This document shows, one piece after another, positions 35,348 to 44,040 of a stretch of DNA of 64,000 nucleotides. Below the pieces are notes generated by a model. The model was not told where the DNA came from and ran no database searches. It was given only the letters and a program-made list of their open reading frames with translations. The position numbers and the translations under genes were made by a program. The first letter of the stretch is position 1. Every line of letters starts with the position of its first letter. The stretch covers positions 1,550,001 to 1,614,000 of the forward strand of contig NZ_CP075184.1 of the NCBI RefSeq assembly GCF_020510705.1, given 5' to 3'. Origin of the DNA: Acidovorax radicis. GTDB taxonomy: Bacteria > Pseudomonadota > Gammaproteobacteria > Burkholderiales > Burkholderiaceae_C.

Positions 35348-36382
35348 TCACCCGCGCCGTTGCTCCACGGTGTCCATCTGCATCTCGAAACTGAAGAATC
35401 GGTTGCGACCCTGCGCCTTGGCTGCATACAGCGCCTGGTCGGCCCGCATGATCATGCTTTCGGCGTTGGTGCCACCATCGGGTATGCAGGTGGTGATGCC
35501 GCCTGACAGCGTGAGGCTGTTACCCAGCGGCGAGTCGGCATGGGCGATGGCGCGCACCCTGAGCAATTGCCCCAGCGCCCGCGCAAACGTCATGGCGCCC
35601 GAGCGCGGGGTGTTGGGCAGAATCAGCGCAAACTCTTCGCCTCCGTAACGCGACGCCACATCGCGCGGGCGCACACATACTTCGCGCAGTAATCGCCCCA
35701 CCTCTTTCAGGCAGGCGTCGCCTTGCAGGTGACCGCTTGCATCGTTGAAAAGCTTGAAGTGATCGAGGTCGCACAGCATCAGCGTGAGCGGCGTTCCATC
35801 CCGGCGTGCCGCAACAATCTCGTTGTGAAGCAGGCGATCAAAACCACGGCGGTTGACGAGGCCGGTCAGGGCATCGATCTCCACCATCTCGTTGAGCTTT
35901 TGGTTGGCCGCATGCAGCTCTGCCGACATCGACACCAGCCTGCGGCGCATGTCCAGCAGGCGCCGCATGGCGCGTAGCTTGGCCATGAGCACGATGGGTT
36001 TGACGGGCTTGACGAGGTAGTCGTCACCGCCCACCTCAATGCCGCGCCACACATCGAGCTCGTTGTCGAGGCCCGACAGGAAGATGATGGGTGTCCAGTC
36101 GCCAGCTTCGCTTTCGCGCATTTGCTGGGCCACCCAGTAGCCATCGTGGCCCGGCAGCTTGATGTCCAGCAGCACCAGGTCAGGCCGGTGGGCCTTGAAG
36201 AGGGCAACGGCCGTGTTGCCATCGGGGGCTTCGTAGATGCTCGATAACCCCGCACGCCTAAGTTCTGCCACCAGAGCGGCGCGAACGGAAGCCATGTCTT
36301 CAACTATCAGCACTGAGAAACCACCCCCCGTGGGCAGTGGTTCACCGGCAGGGTATGGGGTGGAGCTGGAAGTGAATGGCAC
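35348..36382 (-). CDS. Response regulator with GGDEF domain (diguanylate cyclase)
   Basis: 344 aa. The receiver domain (about 25-145) has the acidic pair in LIVEDMAS, phospho-Asp in LVLLDIKLPGHDGY, FLSGLD and the Lys in YLVKPVKP. A short helical linker leads to a GGDEF domain with DALTGLVNRRGFD, CDLDHFKLFND and the active-site loop RYGGEEFA (GGEEF, competent for making cyclic di-GMP). The GTG at 36382 with GAGGAG six bases upstream is the best start; an ATG at 36457 lies in the lysS terminator hairpin. Confidence 0.88.
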   Translation of the reverse strand: MPFTSSSTPYPAGEPLPTGGGFSVLIVEDMASVRAALVAELRRAGLSSIYEAPDGNTAVALFKAHRPDLVLLDIKLPGHDGYWVAQQMRESEAGDWTPIIFLSGLDNELDVWRGIEVGGDDYLVKPVKPIVLMAKLRAMRRLLDMRRRLVSMSAELHAANQKLNEMVEIDALTGLVNRRGFDRLLHNEIVAARRDGTPLTLMLCDLDHFKLFNDASGHLQGDACLKEVGRLLREVCVRPRDVASRYGGEEFALILPNTPRSGAMTFARALGQLLRVRAIAHADSPLGNSLTLSGGITTCIPDGGTNAESMIMRADQALYAAKAQGRNRFFSFEMQMDTVEQRRG

Positions 36383-36431
36383 GATGACTCCTCGAACCCG
36401 TGTAACGAATGACACAGCCTGACAGGTTGTT

Positions 36432-36454
36432 GCCCCGCCAATAAGCAGCGGGGC
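36432..36454 (-). terminator. Hairpin after lysS
   Basis: GCCCCGC and GCGGGGC pair around a 9-base loop just past the lysS stop. There is no U run, so termination may be weak or Rho-dependent, allowing some read-through into the GGDEF gene. Confidence 0.5.
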
Positions 36455-36463
36455 CATGCTTGT

Positions 36464-38011
36464 TCAGGATTCGCGGCGCAGAGCCGGGAACAGGATCACG
36501 TCGCGGATGCTGGGGCTGTCGGTCAGCAGCATCATGAGCCTGTCAATGCCAATGCCGCAACCCCCGGTGGGAGGCATGCCGTATTCCAGCGCGCGCACGA
36601 AGTCGTGGTCGAAGAACATAGCCTCATCGTCGCCGCTGTCCTTGGCGGCCACCTGGGCGTGAAAGCGCGCGGCCTGGTCTTCGGCGTCGTTCAGTTCACT
36701 GAAGCCATTGCCGAATTCGCGGCCGGTGATGTAAAGCTCGAAGCGCTCAGTCACCTCGGGGCGGGTGTCGTTGGCACGCGCCAGGGGCGAGATTTCGGTG
36801 GGGTGCTCCATGATGAAGGTGGGTTGCCACAGCTTGTCTTCCACCGTTTCTTCAAAATACAGCACTTGCAGGCTCGCCAGCGTGCGGGTGGATAGCTTGT
36901 TCTTTTCTTCGTTCAGGCCCAGCTTCTTGAGCGCGCTGATGAGCCAGGCTGCATCGTCCACATGGGCGCCGGCTTCGGTGTGCTGAAAGATCGTTTCGCG
37001 AATGGTCAGGCGCGCGAACGGTTGTGTCAGGTCCACAGCGCGACCCTGGTAGGTCATTTGCAGCGACCCAGTGGCCTTGAGTGCCACTTCGCGGATCAGC
37101 GTTTCAGTGAAGTCCATCAGATCCAGGTAGTTCCAGTACGCCGCGTAGAACTCCATCATGGTGAACTCGGGGTTGTGGCGCACCGAGATGCCTTCATTGC
37201 GGTAGCTGCGATTGATCTCGAACACGCGCTCGAAACCGCCCACAATCAGCCGCTTCAAGTACAGCTCGGGGGCGATGCGCAGGTACATCTCCTGCTCCAG
37301 CGCGTTGTGGTGTGTGACGAACGGCTTGGCATTGGCACCGCCCGGGATGGGGTGCAGCATGGGTGTTTCGACTTCGAGGAAGCCGTGGCTGACCATGAAC
37401 TCGCGCAGGCCACTGACGGCCTTGCTGCGCGCGACAAAGCGCTTGCGGGCCTGCTCGTCGGTGATCAGGTCCACGTAGCGCTGGCGGTACTTTTGCTCTT
37501 GGTCGGCCATGCCGTGGAACTTGTCGGGCAGGGGCCGCAGGCTCTTGGTCAGCAGGCGCAGGCTGGTCACCTTGACCGACAGCTCGCCTGTCTTGGTCTT
37601 CATGAGCGTACCCTCGGCGCCCACGATGTCGCCCAGATCCCAGTGCTTGAAAGCTGCATACAGGTCTTCACCCAGCGCATCACGGGTGACATACAGCTGA
37701 ATCCGTCCCCCCACCTCGCCCAGCGATCCATCCTGCACTGTGGCAAAACTGGCCTTGCCCATGACGCGTTTGAGCATCATGCGGCCGGCAACGCTGACAG
37801 TGACGGGCGCCACCTCCAGCGATTCGTTGGTGGCCTCGCTGTGGTCCAGATGCAGTTGTGCTGCCTTGTGTGCGGGTTTGAAATTGTTGGGAAAGGCAAC
37901 GCCACCGCCGTTGGCCTGCACATCACGCAGGGCACGCAGCTTTTCACGGCGCTCGGCGATGAGTTGGTTTTCGTCTTGGGGGGCGGGGTGAGATGTATTG
38001 TTGTCAGACAT
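36464..38011 (-). CDS. lysS: Lysyl-tRNA synthetase, class II
   Basis: 515 aa. The N-terminal OB-fold anticodon-binding domain (about 60-170, with [22 protein letters not shown]) is followed by the class II catalytic core: motif 1 around [21 protein letters not shown], motif 2 [26 protein letters not shown], and motif 3 [21 protein letters not shown]. Complete and normal in length. It attaches lysine to tRNA-Lys. Confidence 0.97.
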   Translation of the reverse strand: MSDNNTSHPAPQDENQLIAERREKLRALRDVQANGGGVAFPNNFKPAHKAAQLHLDHSEATNESLEVAPVTVSVAGRMMLKRVMGKASFATVQDGSLGEVGGRIQLYVTRDALGEDLYAAFKHWDLGDIVGAEGTLMKTKTGELSVKVTSLRLLTKSLRPLPDKFHGMADQEQKYRQRYVDLITDEQARKRFVARSKAVSGLREFMVSHGFLEVETPMLHPIPGGANAKPFVTHHNALEQEMYLRIAPELYLKRLIVGGFERVFEINRSYRNEGISVRHNPEFTMMEFYAAYWNYLDLMDFTETLIREVALKATGSLQMTYQGRAVDLTQPFARLTIRETIFQHTEAGAHVDDAAWLISALKKLGLNEEKNKLSTRTLASLQVLYFEETVEDKLWQPTFIMEHPTEISPLARANDTRPEVTERFELYITGREFGNGFSELNDAEDQAARFHAQVAAKDSGDDEAMFFDHDFVRALEYGMPPTGGCGIGIDRLMMLLTDSPSIRDVILFPALRRES

Positions 38012-38132
38012 GGAAAGCCGCCCGTAAATAGAGGCGTTCAGAGGCGTTGTTTCGGACCAAAACCCGTGATTTTAGTTTTTTTGCTGGTGTCATGTGGGGT
38101 TTGTGTCTTCCTGAGCATTGATAATTTGCTGC

Positions 38133-39650
38133 ATGTTCCTCAAGGCTGGCCTGCTCTCGCTAATGTTGTTGCTCGCCAGCCGTGTGCTGGGTGTGCTGCG
38201 CGAGACGGCACTTGCTGCCGCGTTTGGAAACTCTGGCATGGCCGATGTGGTCATCGTTATGCTGACACTTCCCGACTGGCTGGCCGGTGTTCTAGTCAGT
38301 GGCGCGCTGGCGTATGTGCTGCTGCCGCATTGGGCGAAGCAGCCGGTGTCCCAACAAAATGCCACACAACACCGCGTGGCTAGGCGCTTGCTGCTGGGGG
38401 CGCTGGTGCTGGCCGCTGTGATGTGCATCGCCCAGGTGCCCCTGGTTGCGTTGCTGGTGCCGGGGGTCTCGCCCGCGTTGCAGGGCGTAGCGCGCCAGGC
38501 CATGGTCTGGAGCGCGCTGGCCTTGCCGGCTGCCATGCTGGCAGGCCTCTGGGCGACGCGGCTGCAGCATGAGCGCGACTTTGTCGGCCTGTACAGCGCC
38601 AACCTGGTGGTCAACGCCGTGCTCATCGCCGCGCTGGCTCTTGTGGGCTGGCAAGGGGTGGGAGCCGCTGCAGGACCGACGCTGGGCGTTTTTCTGCTGG
38701 CGGCGGTGGCCTTGCGGCTGCTTTGGCAGGGGTGGCGTCTGCGGAACCTTCGCCGCCGCAGCCTATCGCCAGAATCTGCCGTTGCCGCGCTGCCCGACTG
38801 GCGCATCTGGCTGTGGGCGGCCCTGGGGGCGGGTCTGCCTTTGACCCTGCCTTTTGTGGCCCGAACCTTCGCCTCGGGGGCGGGCGAGGGGGCCTTAGCC
38901 ACCTTCAACTACGCCTGGAAGCTGGTCGAACTGCCCCTGGTGCTGGCCATCCAGCTGGTGGCGTCGCTGGCGTTCCCGGCCATCGCCCATGCCCATGCAA
39001 GGCAAGCGGACCTGGGTGACCTGGGCATGGACGCCATGGCGACCGCCGTACGCAACGCCCTGGTGCTGGCTTGGACACTGGCCTGCGCAGCGGCTGCGGC
39101 GCTGCTGGTGGGCGCTCCCGCAATCGCCAGTCTGCTATTTGGCTGGGGCCGCATGCAGGCGCCCGCACTGGCGCAGATTGCCACCTGGGGCGGTGCGGGT
39201 GCCTGGGGCTTGTTGCCGCAAGCGCTGTTGGCCGTGGCCTTGACGGTGTTGGCCACGGTGGGGCGCATGCGTTTTGCTGTGCTGGCCTATGCGCTGGCGC
39301 TGGCGCTGCTGCTGGCCGTGGGGGCTTGGGGCCTGACGGCGGGGCATGCATTGATGTGGGCCTTGAACGCTGGCTTTCTGATGGCCGCGCTGGTGGCCTG
39401 GGCGGCGCTGGGCGCGTCTGCCGTGCGGCGCTGGGTGCCGGTGCGGGCGCTGCTGGCGCCGCTGGCCGCGTTGCTGGCCCTGGCTACGCTGGCGCAATGG
39501 CTGGGCCCCATCGATGGCCTGGCAGCATCCGCCGGCACTATTGGGTTGAAACAGGTTGTAGCCCTTGTTTGGTGTGCGCTTTCTGCTATTTTTGTGGTAG
39601 CTATCGGCTGGCTTGCAGGTCCCGGCTTGCGCCAGGCCCTGCGGTCATAA
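38133..39650 (+). CDS. murJ: Lipid II flippase MurJ (MviN)
   Basis: 505 aa membrane protein of the MOP superfamily with about 14 helices. The N-terminus LLLASRVLGVLRETALAAAFGNSGMADV and the central motif around TFASGAGEGALATFNYAWKL are typical. It flips lipid II for peptidoglycan synthesis. The ATG at 38133 is preferred over an upstream TTG. The 3' end near 39540-39605 contains a sequence resembling the dispersed TAGC-type repeat, so the C-terminus may have been remodelled by it. Confidence 0.9.
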   Translation: MFLKAGLLSLMLLLASRVLGVLRETALAAAFGNSGMADVVIVMLTLPDWLAGVLVSGALAYVLLPHWAKQPVSQQNATQHRVARRLLLGALVLAAVMCIAQVPLVALLVPGVSPALQGVARQAMVWSALALPAAMLAGLWATRLQHERDFVGLYSANLVVNAVLIAALALVGWQGVGAAAGPTLGVFLLAAVALRLLWQGWRLRNLRRRSLSPESAVAALPDWRIWLWAALGAGLPLTLPFVARTFASGAGEGALATFNYAWKLVELPLVLAIQLVASLAFPAIAHAHARQADLGDLGMDAMATAVRNALVLAWTLACAAAAALLVGAPAIASLLFGWGRMQAPALAQIATWGGAGAWGLLPQALLAVALTVLATVGRMRFAVLAYALALALLLAVGAWGLTAGHALMWALNAGFLMAALVAWAALGASAVRRWVPVRALLAPLAALLALATLAQWLGPIDGLAASAGTIGLKQVVALVWCALSAIFVVAIGWLAGPGLRQALRS

Positions 39651-39663
39651 TGGCGGCCACATC

Positions 39664-40497
39664 ATGATGGATTTGCTGCAGATCACCAACGACCCCGCGC
39701 TGGCACGCCGTTGCGATGCGCTGCCGGGCATGCGCCTGTTTGTCGATCTTGAAACCCATGGCAAGGCGGTGCGTCAGGCCGGGCGCAACAGCTTCATCAG
39801 CACGCATCAGCCCGAGGATGTGGGCCGCATCAAGGCGCAGCTGCAGCGCGCGCGCCTCATGGTGCGGGTGAATCCCTTGCACCCCGGCACGTCGGCCGAG
39901 CTGGACACCGTGCTGGCCCAGGGCGCCGATTCGGTGATGCTGCCCATGTTTCAAACCCCCGACGAATTGCACGCCTTCAGCCGCATCGTGGCGGGACGGG
40001 CGCCCATCGTGGCGCTGCTGGAGACGGCGGGCGCGCTGCACTCAGTGAATGGCTGGATCGGCACGCCCGGCCTGAGCGAAGTGTTTGTGGGCCTGAACGA
40101 CCTGCATCTCTCGCTGGGCTTCCAGTTCATGTTCGAGCCCTTGGCGCAGGAGCTGCTCGACAGCGTGGCCCACCAGGCAAGGGCGCACGGCTTGCGCTTT
40201 GGCTTTGGCGGCATTGCGCGGTTGGATGAGGGGCTGCTGCCGGGGCGCGATGTGCTGGCTGAGCATATGCGCCTGGGCTCGCAGGCGGTGATCTTGTCGC
40301 GCACCTTTCACCGGCCCGACGCGCCGGGCGCTGCCGTGCAGCCTTTCGAGGCCGAGGTAGCCGCCCTGCGGCAGGCCGAGCAGGCCCTGGCTACGCGCAC
40401 GCCCAGTCAGGTCGCGGCGGACCGACTGCGAATCAGCGGTGTGATCGGCTCGGTGGCCGCGTTGATGGCGCGGCGCGCCGTGGAGGGTGCGGCTTGA
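39664..40497 (+). CDS. HpcH/HpaI-family aldolase/citrate-lyase-like protein
   Basis: 277 aa TIM-barrel protein. Features: RNSFISTHQPEDV, the Arg of LMVRVNPLH, GADSVMLPMFQTPDEL and the metal-binding Glu in VALLETAGAL, then VFVGLNDLHLSLG. The family cleaves or forms C-C bonds with pyruvate- or acetyl-CoA-type partners; the substrate here is unknown. It starts 13 bp after murJ, and its stop overlaps the sugar-transferase TTG, so it is tied to the glycan genes. Confidence 0.8.
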   Translation: MMDLLQITNDPALARRCDALPGMRLFVDLETHGKAVRQAGRNSFISTHQPEDVGRIKAQLQRARLMVRVNPLHPGTSAELDTVLAQGADSVMLPMFQTPDELHAFSRIVAGRAPIVALLETAGALHSVNGWIGTPGLSEVFVGLNDLHLSLGFQFMFEPLAQELLDSVAHQARAHGLRFGFGGIARLDEGLLPGRDVLAEHMRLGSQAVILSRTFHRPDAPGAAVQPFEAEVAALRQAEQALATRTPSQVAADRLRISGVIGSVAALMARRAVEGAA

Positions 40498-41048
40498 AGC
40501 GCGCCATGGACATCGTGCTGTCTTTGGTGGTGCTGTGTGCCCTGAGCCCGCTGCTATTGGCTGCTGCGCTGGCGATTGCCGTGGAAACGGGTTTGCCAGT
40601 GCTTTTCCGCCAGACCCGCGTGGGCCTGAACGGCCGCGAATTCGGCATGTTCAAGTTCCGCAGCATGGTGAAGAACGCCGCCAGCATCGGCCCCTATTTC
40701 ACCAGCGACAATGACCCGCGCATCACCCGCGTGGGCTGCTTCATCCGCCGCACCAGTATCGACGAGCTGCCGCAGCTCATCAACGTGCTGCGCGGCGACA
40801 TGAGCCTGGTCGGCCCGCGCCCCGACGTGCCGATGCAGCGCAGCCTCTATACCACCGCAGACTGGGCCTTGCGCTGCAGCGTGCGCCCCGGCATCACGGG
40901 GCTGGCGCAGGCGCTGTACCGATCCGAGGCGACCTATGAGCAGCGGCTCAATGCGGATTTACGCTACGCCCGCGAAGTCAGCATTTGGCTGGACCTACGG
41001 ATACTGGTCTGGTCCATCAGGCGGCTTGGAGGTAAGGCTGCAAACTAG
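40494..41048 (+). CDS. Undecaprenyl-phosphate sugar phosphotransferase (monotopic PGT, WcaJ/PglC type)
   Basis: 184 aa. One N-terminal re-entrant hydrophobic segment ([22 protein letters not shown]) is followed by the catalytic core: [23 protein letters not shown], then [37 protein letters not shown] and RPGITGLAQ. It moves a sugar-1-phosphate from a UDP-sugar to undecaprenyl phosphate to start a glycan. The likely start is TTG overlapping the upstream stop (giving [10 protein letters not shown], the usual family start); ATG at 40506 is the alternative. Confidence 0.92.
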   Translation: MKRAMDIVLSLVVLCALSPLLLAAALAIAVETGLPVLFRQTRVGLNGREFGMFKFRSMVKNAASIGPYFTSDNDPRITRVGCFIRRTSIDELPQLINVLRGDMSLVGPRPDVPMQRSLYTTADWALRCSVRPGITGLAQALYRSEATYEQRLNADLRYAREVSIWLDLRILVWSIRRLGGKAAN

Positions 41049-41122
41049 TCGCGCCATGCGGCAACACGCAAGCTGGGCATGCTACGCTGGAAACCAAGGG
41101 GCCAGGATTTGTTGTTCTCAGG

Positions 41123-41149
41123 GTTTCGAAATGGCTGCCTGCCTATAAT
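41123..41149 (+). promoter_or_regulatory. Possible promoter of the gcvP-like operon
   Basis: A perfect TATAAT lies at 41144-41149, 56 bp before the first gene of the set. The -35 is weak (GTTTCG at 41123, spacing 15). No glycine riboswitch structure was recognised in the 156-bp gap. Confidence 0.35.
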
Positions 41150-41204
41150 CTTTTCACCCGTTTTGTTGCCTAACCTCGCGCCTTGACCAGGCGCTTTCAT
41201 CCCC

Positions 41205-42605
41205 GTGAACCAAAGACAGAATGACTCTGTGACGGAGCGAACGCCCGTCGGCTTTAACGTGCACACGGGCTTGGATGTCCAGGCCATGTTGGAAGCGATG
41301 GGCCTTCATTCGGTAGAGCAGTTGTTTGCTGATATCCCCGCTCAGGTGCGATTGCGCCGTGCGCTCAGCCTACCTTCTGCGCTCAGTGAATGGGAACTCA
41401 TGCGCGACGTGCGGGCCATTGCTGACATGAACGCCACGGTGCTGACCCACTCCAGTTTTCTCGGCTGTGGTGCCTACGAGCACTACATTCCTGCAGTGGT
41501 GGATGCCATGGTCTCTCGCGGGGAGTTTCTGACCGCCTACACCCCCTACCAGCCCGAAATGAGTCAGGGGTTGCTGCAGGTACTGTTTGAGTTCCAGGTG
41601 CTGGTGGGTCGTCTTTTGGGGCAGGAGTGCGTGAACTGCTCAGTCTATGACGGCGCCACTGCGTTGGCTGAATCTTGCTGGATGATGTGCTCTGCCAGCG
41701 GTAAACGTCGTGTGGTGGTTACTCAAGCGGTTTGGCAGCAATACCGTGAAGTGCTGGACACCTACCTGTTGCCCCGTGGCCTGCAGCTGGTCTATGTGGG
41801 GCAGGATTTACAAACCGGCATGGCAAACACTGCAGCGATTGCGGATCTGGTCATGGCAGGGGATGTGGCTGGTGTTGTTTTGCAAAGTCCGAATGCCCTG
41901 GGGGTGATTGAGGATGTGCAGGCGGTTGTACAGGTGTGTCAATCGAACAATGCGCTGCTTGCCGTGTGTGTCAACCCATTGCTGTGCGGTTGGCTGGAGG
42001 CGCCTGGTACGCTTGGGGCAGATATCGTGGTGTGCGAGGGGCAGCCTCTGGGTTTGCCGTTGAGCGCCGGGGGGCCCTACGTTGGCATCATCGCCTGCGC
42101 CAAACCCCTTGAGCGTTACCTGCCCGGCCGTTTGGTCGGCCGCGTGCATGACCTCAATGGGAAGCTCGGTTATGCGTTGGTAAAGGAGGACCGAGAGCAG
42201 CATGTGGCGCGTGACCGGGCCACCAGCCACATCTGCTCCAACCAGGCCCTCAATGCCATTCGTGTGGCAATTTATTTGGCTTGTCTAGGCGAACGCAACT
42301 TCATGCGTATCGCTCAAATGAATGCTGCTAAAGCGGCGCAGCTGCGGGAGTCGCTCACTGCGCTGGTGGGCGTCAAGCTACTGCGCAGCGGTACCCATTT
42401 CAATGAGTTTGCGGTTGAGCTGCCAATGGATGCGGCCATGTTCTGTACCCGTATGCGCGATCTCGGTTTTTTTGCTGGCGTGCCGATCGACAAGGCGCTG
42501 GTCGGCCATGAGAGGGGCTTGCTGATCGCTGTGACAGAGACAAAAAGCCTTGCCGATCTGCAGGTGTATGTGAAACATGCATGCGCGTGCCTGCAGGAGT
42601 CTTGA
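41205..42605 (+). CDS. Glycine dehydrogenase (decarboxylating) subunit 1-like
   Basis: 466 aa, PLP fold type I, matching the N-terminal half of P-protein (GcvPA): FLGCGAYEHYIPAVVDAM, AYTPYQPEMSQGLLQVLFEFQ, YDGATALAES, the string GQPLGLPLSAGGPYVG, and ATSHICSNQALNA. In ordinary cells GcvPA and GcvPB form one decarboxylase that works with lipoyl GcvH and GcvT. Neither lies here, and AsnB- and GlnT-like genes follow, so a non-glycine-cleavage role is likely (inference). Start GTG; Shine-Dalgarno weak. Confidence 0.85.
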   Translation: MNQRQNDSVTERTPVGFNVHTGLDVQAMLEAMGLHSVEQLFADIPAQVRLRRALSLPSALSEWELMRDVRAIADMNATVLTHSSFLGCGAYEHYIPAVVDAMVSRGEFLTAYTPYQPEMSQGLLQVLFEFQVLVGRLLGQECVNCSVYDGATALAESCWMMCSASGKRRVVVTQAVWQQYREVLDTYLLPRGLQLVYVGQDLQTGMANTAAIADLVMAGDVAGVVLQSPNALGVIEDVQAVVQVCQSNNALLAVCVNPLLCGWLEAPGTLGADIVVCEGQPLGLPLSAGGPYVGIIACAKPLERYLPGRLVGRVHDLNGKLGYALVKEDREQHVARDRATSHICSNQALNAIRVAIYLACLGERNFMRIAQMNAAKAAQLRESLTALVGVKLLRSGTHFNEFAVELPMDAAMFCTRMRDLGFFAGVPIDKALVGHERGLLIAVTETKSLADLQVYVKHACACLQES

Positions 42606-42606
42606 T

Positions 42607-44031
42607 ATGTCTGCCACGTCTCCCTCTCAGTCCATTGTCGATTTGCACCGCCCCGGTGCTGTCAGCGACGTTTTTGCGGGTGAGGCTCCTATGGCCCCAC
42701 CGACGCCGCCATCGTTTGCCCGTCAGCGCACTGCAATTGGGTTGCCCGAAGTGAGCGAAGTGGATGTGGTGCGCCACTTCACTCGACTGAGCCAGGAATC
42801 CCATGGGGTGGACAACGGGCCTTACCCGCTGGGTTCGTGCACGATGAAATACAACCCCAAGCGCAACGACGAGTTGGCCCGCTTGTCCGGTTTTGCGAAT
42901 GCCCACCCGATGCAGGATGCAGACACTTTGCGCGGCGTGTGGGAGGTGTACGAGCGGCTTCAGGCGATGGTGAGTGAAGTCACCGGCATGGATGCCTGCT
43001 GCCTGGCCCCGGCCGCTGGCGCGCATGGCGAGCTTGCTGGCTTGCTGGTGATCCGTAAGCACTTTGCCCAGTTGGGAACCCCTCGTTCGGTAGTGCTGGT
43101 GCCGGATTCGGCCCATGGCACGAACCCCGCGTCTGCGGCCATGGCTGGGTTCGAGTGCCGGATCGTGCCTTCGGATCTCAAAGGCCGCGTGGACATGTTG
43201 TCCCTGCGGGAGATGCTGATGTCCGATGTGGCGGCCTTCATGCTGACCAATCCGTCCACGCTGGGTTTGTTTGAAGACCAGATCGTGGAGATTGCCGATG
43301 CCGCACACGCCAATGGGTCACTGTTGTATTACGACGGCGCCAATCTAAACGCGTTGATGGGTATCGTGCGCCCTGGTGACATGGGTTTTGATGTGGTGCA
43401 TGTGAATGTGCACAAGACGTTCTCTACACCACATGGCGGCGGCGGCCCGGGGGCGGGCCCTGTGGCCGTGAAGGCTGCACTGGCGCCGTACCTTCCTAGT
43501 CCGGTGGTAATTCGGAAAAATGGTGTTGCACAGCCTGATGGAGATCGCCCGCTGTCCATTGGCCGAATGAAAAGCTTTCATGGTCATGTGGGCGTGCTGT
43601 TGCGCGCATATGGCTACCTGCGCACCATGGGCGCGCGGGGTTTGCGCGAGGCTTCAGAAAATGCAGTGCTCAACGCCAACTATTTGCAACACCAACTGGC
43701 CCACATGTTGCCACCGGTGTACAACCAGTTCTGCAAGCACGAAACCTTGTTGTCTGGCGAAAGGCTCAACACCTCAGCGCGCCAGTTTGCCAAGCGGCTT
43801 ATTGATTACGGCATCCATCCGCCCACGCTGGTGGGTGCTGGTTGCGTGTACTTTCCGGGCGATCTCAAGTCGGCCATGCTGATCGAACCCACCGAGACCG
43901 AAACGAAGGCCAGCCTTGACTACCAGGTTGAGATCTTCCAGCGCGTCTTTGATGAAGATGCTACGGATGAGGCATTGGTCGAAAGCGCCCCTTTGAGCCG
44001 CAAGATTGCACGACTCGATATAGAAGATTAA
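42607..44031 (+). CDS. Glycine dehydrogenase (decarboxylating) subunit 2-like
   Basis: 474 aa, matching GcvPB: LPLGSCTMKYNPKRNDE-type motif at about 74-89, LAPAAGAHGELAGLLVIR, PDSAHGTNPASA, YYDGANLNALMGIVRPGDMGFD, and the PLP lysine Lys270 in NVHKTFSTPHGGGGPG. It starts right after subunit 1 (1-bp gap; the longer upstream frame is not used). It supplies the PLP-binding half of the complex. Whether the substrate is glycine or another amino acid cannot be told from sequence alone. Confidence 0.87.
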   Translation: MSATSPSQSIVDLHRPGAVSDVFAGEAPMAPPTPPSFARQRTAIGLPEVSEVDVVRHFTRLSQESHGVDNGPYPLGSCTMKYNPKRNDELARLSGFANAHPMQDADTLRGVWEVYERLQAMVSEVTGMDACCLAPAAGAHGELAGLLVIRKHFAQLGTPRSVVLVPDSAHGTNPASAAMAGFECRIVPSDLKGRVDMLSLREMLMSDVAAFMLTNPSTLGLFEDQIVEIADAAHANGSLLYYDGANLNALMGIVRPGDMGFDVVHVNVHKTFSTPHGGGGPGAGPVAVKAALAPYLPSPVVIRKNGVAQPDGDRPLSIGRMKSFHGHVGVLLRAYGYLRTMGARGLREASENAVLNANYLQHQLAHMLPPVYNQFCKHETLLSGERLNTSARQFAKRLIDYGIHPPTLVGAGCVYFPGDLKSAMLIEPTETETKASLDYQVEIFQRVFDEDATDEALVESAPLSRKIARLDIED

Positions 44032-44040
44032 GGATTTACC

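Noticed and set aside
36962..38383. 473-codon open frame antisense to lysS
   Set aside because: It is opposite lysS and ends inside murJ; no recognisable domain.
41049..41204. Possible glycine riboswitch before the gcvP-like genes
   Set aside because: The 156-bp gap is short, and I could not see the tandem aptamer cores expected of glycine riboswitches.
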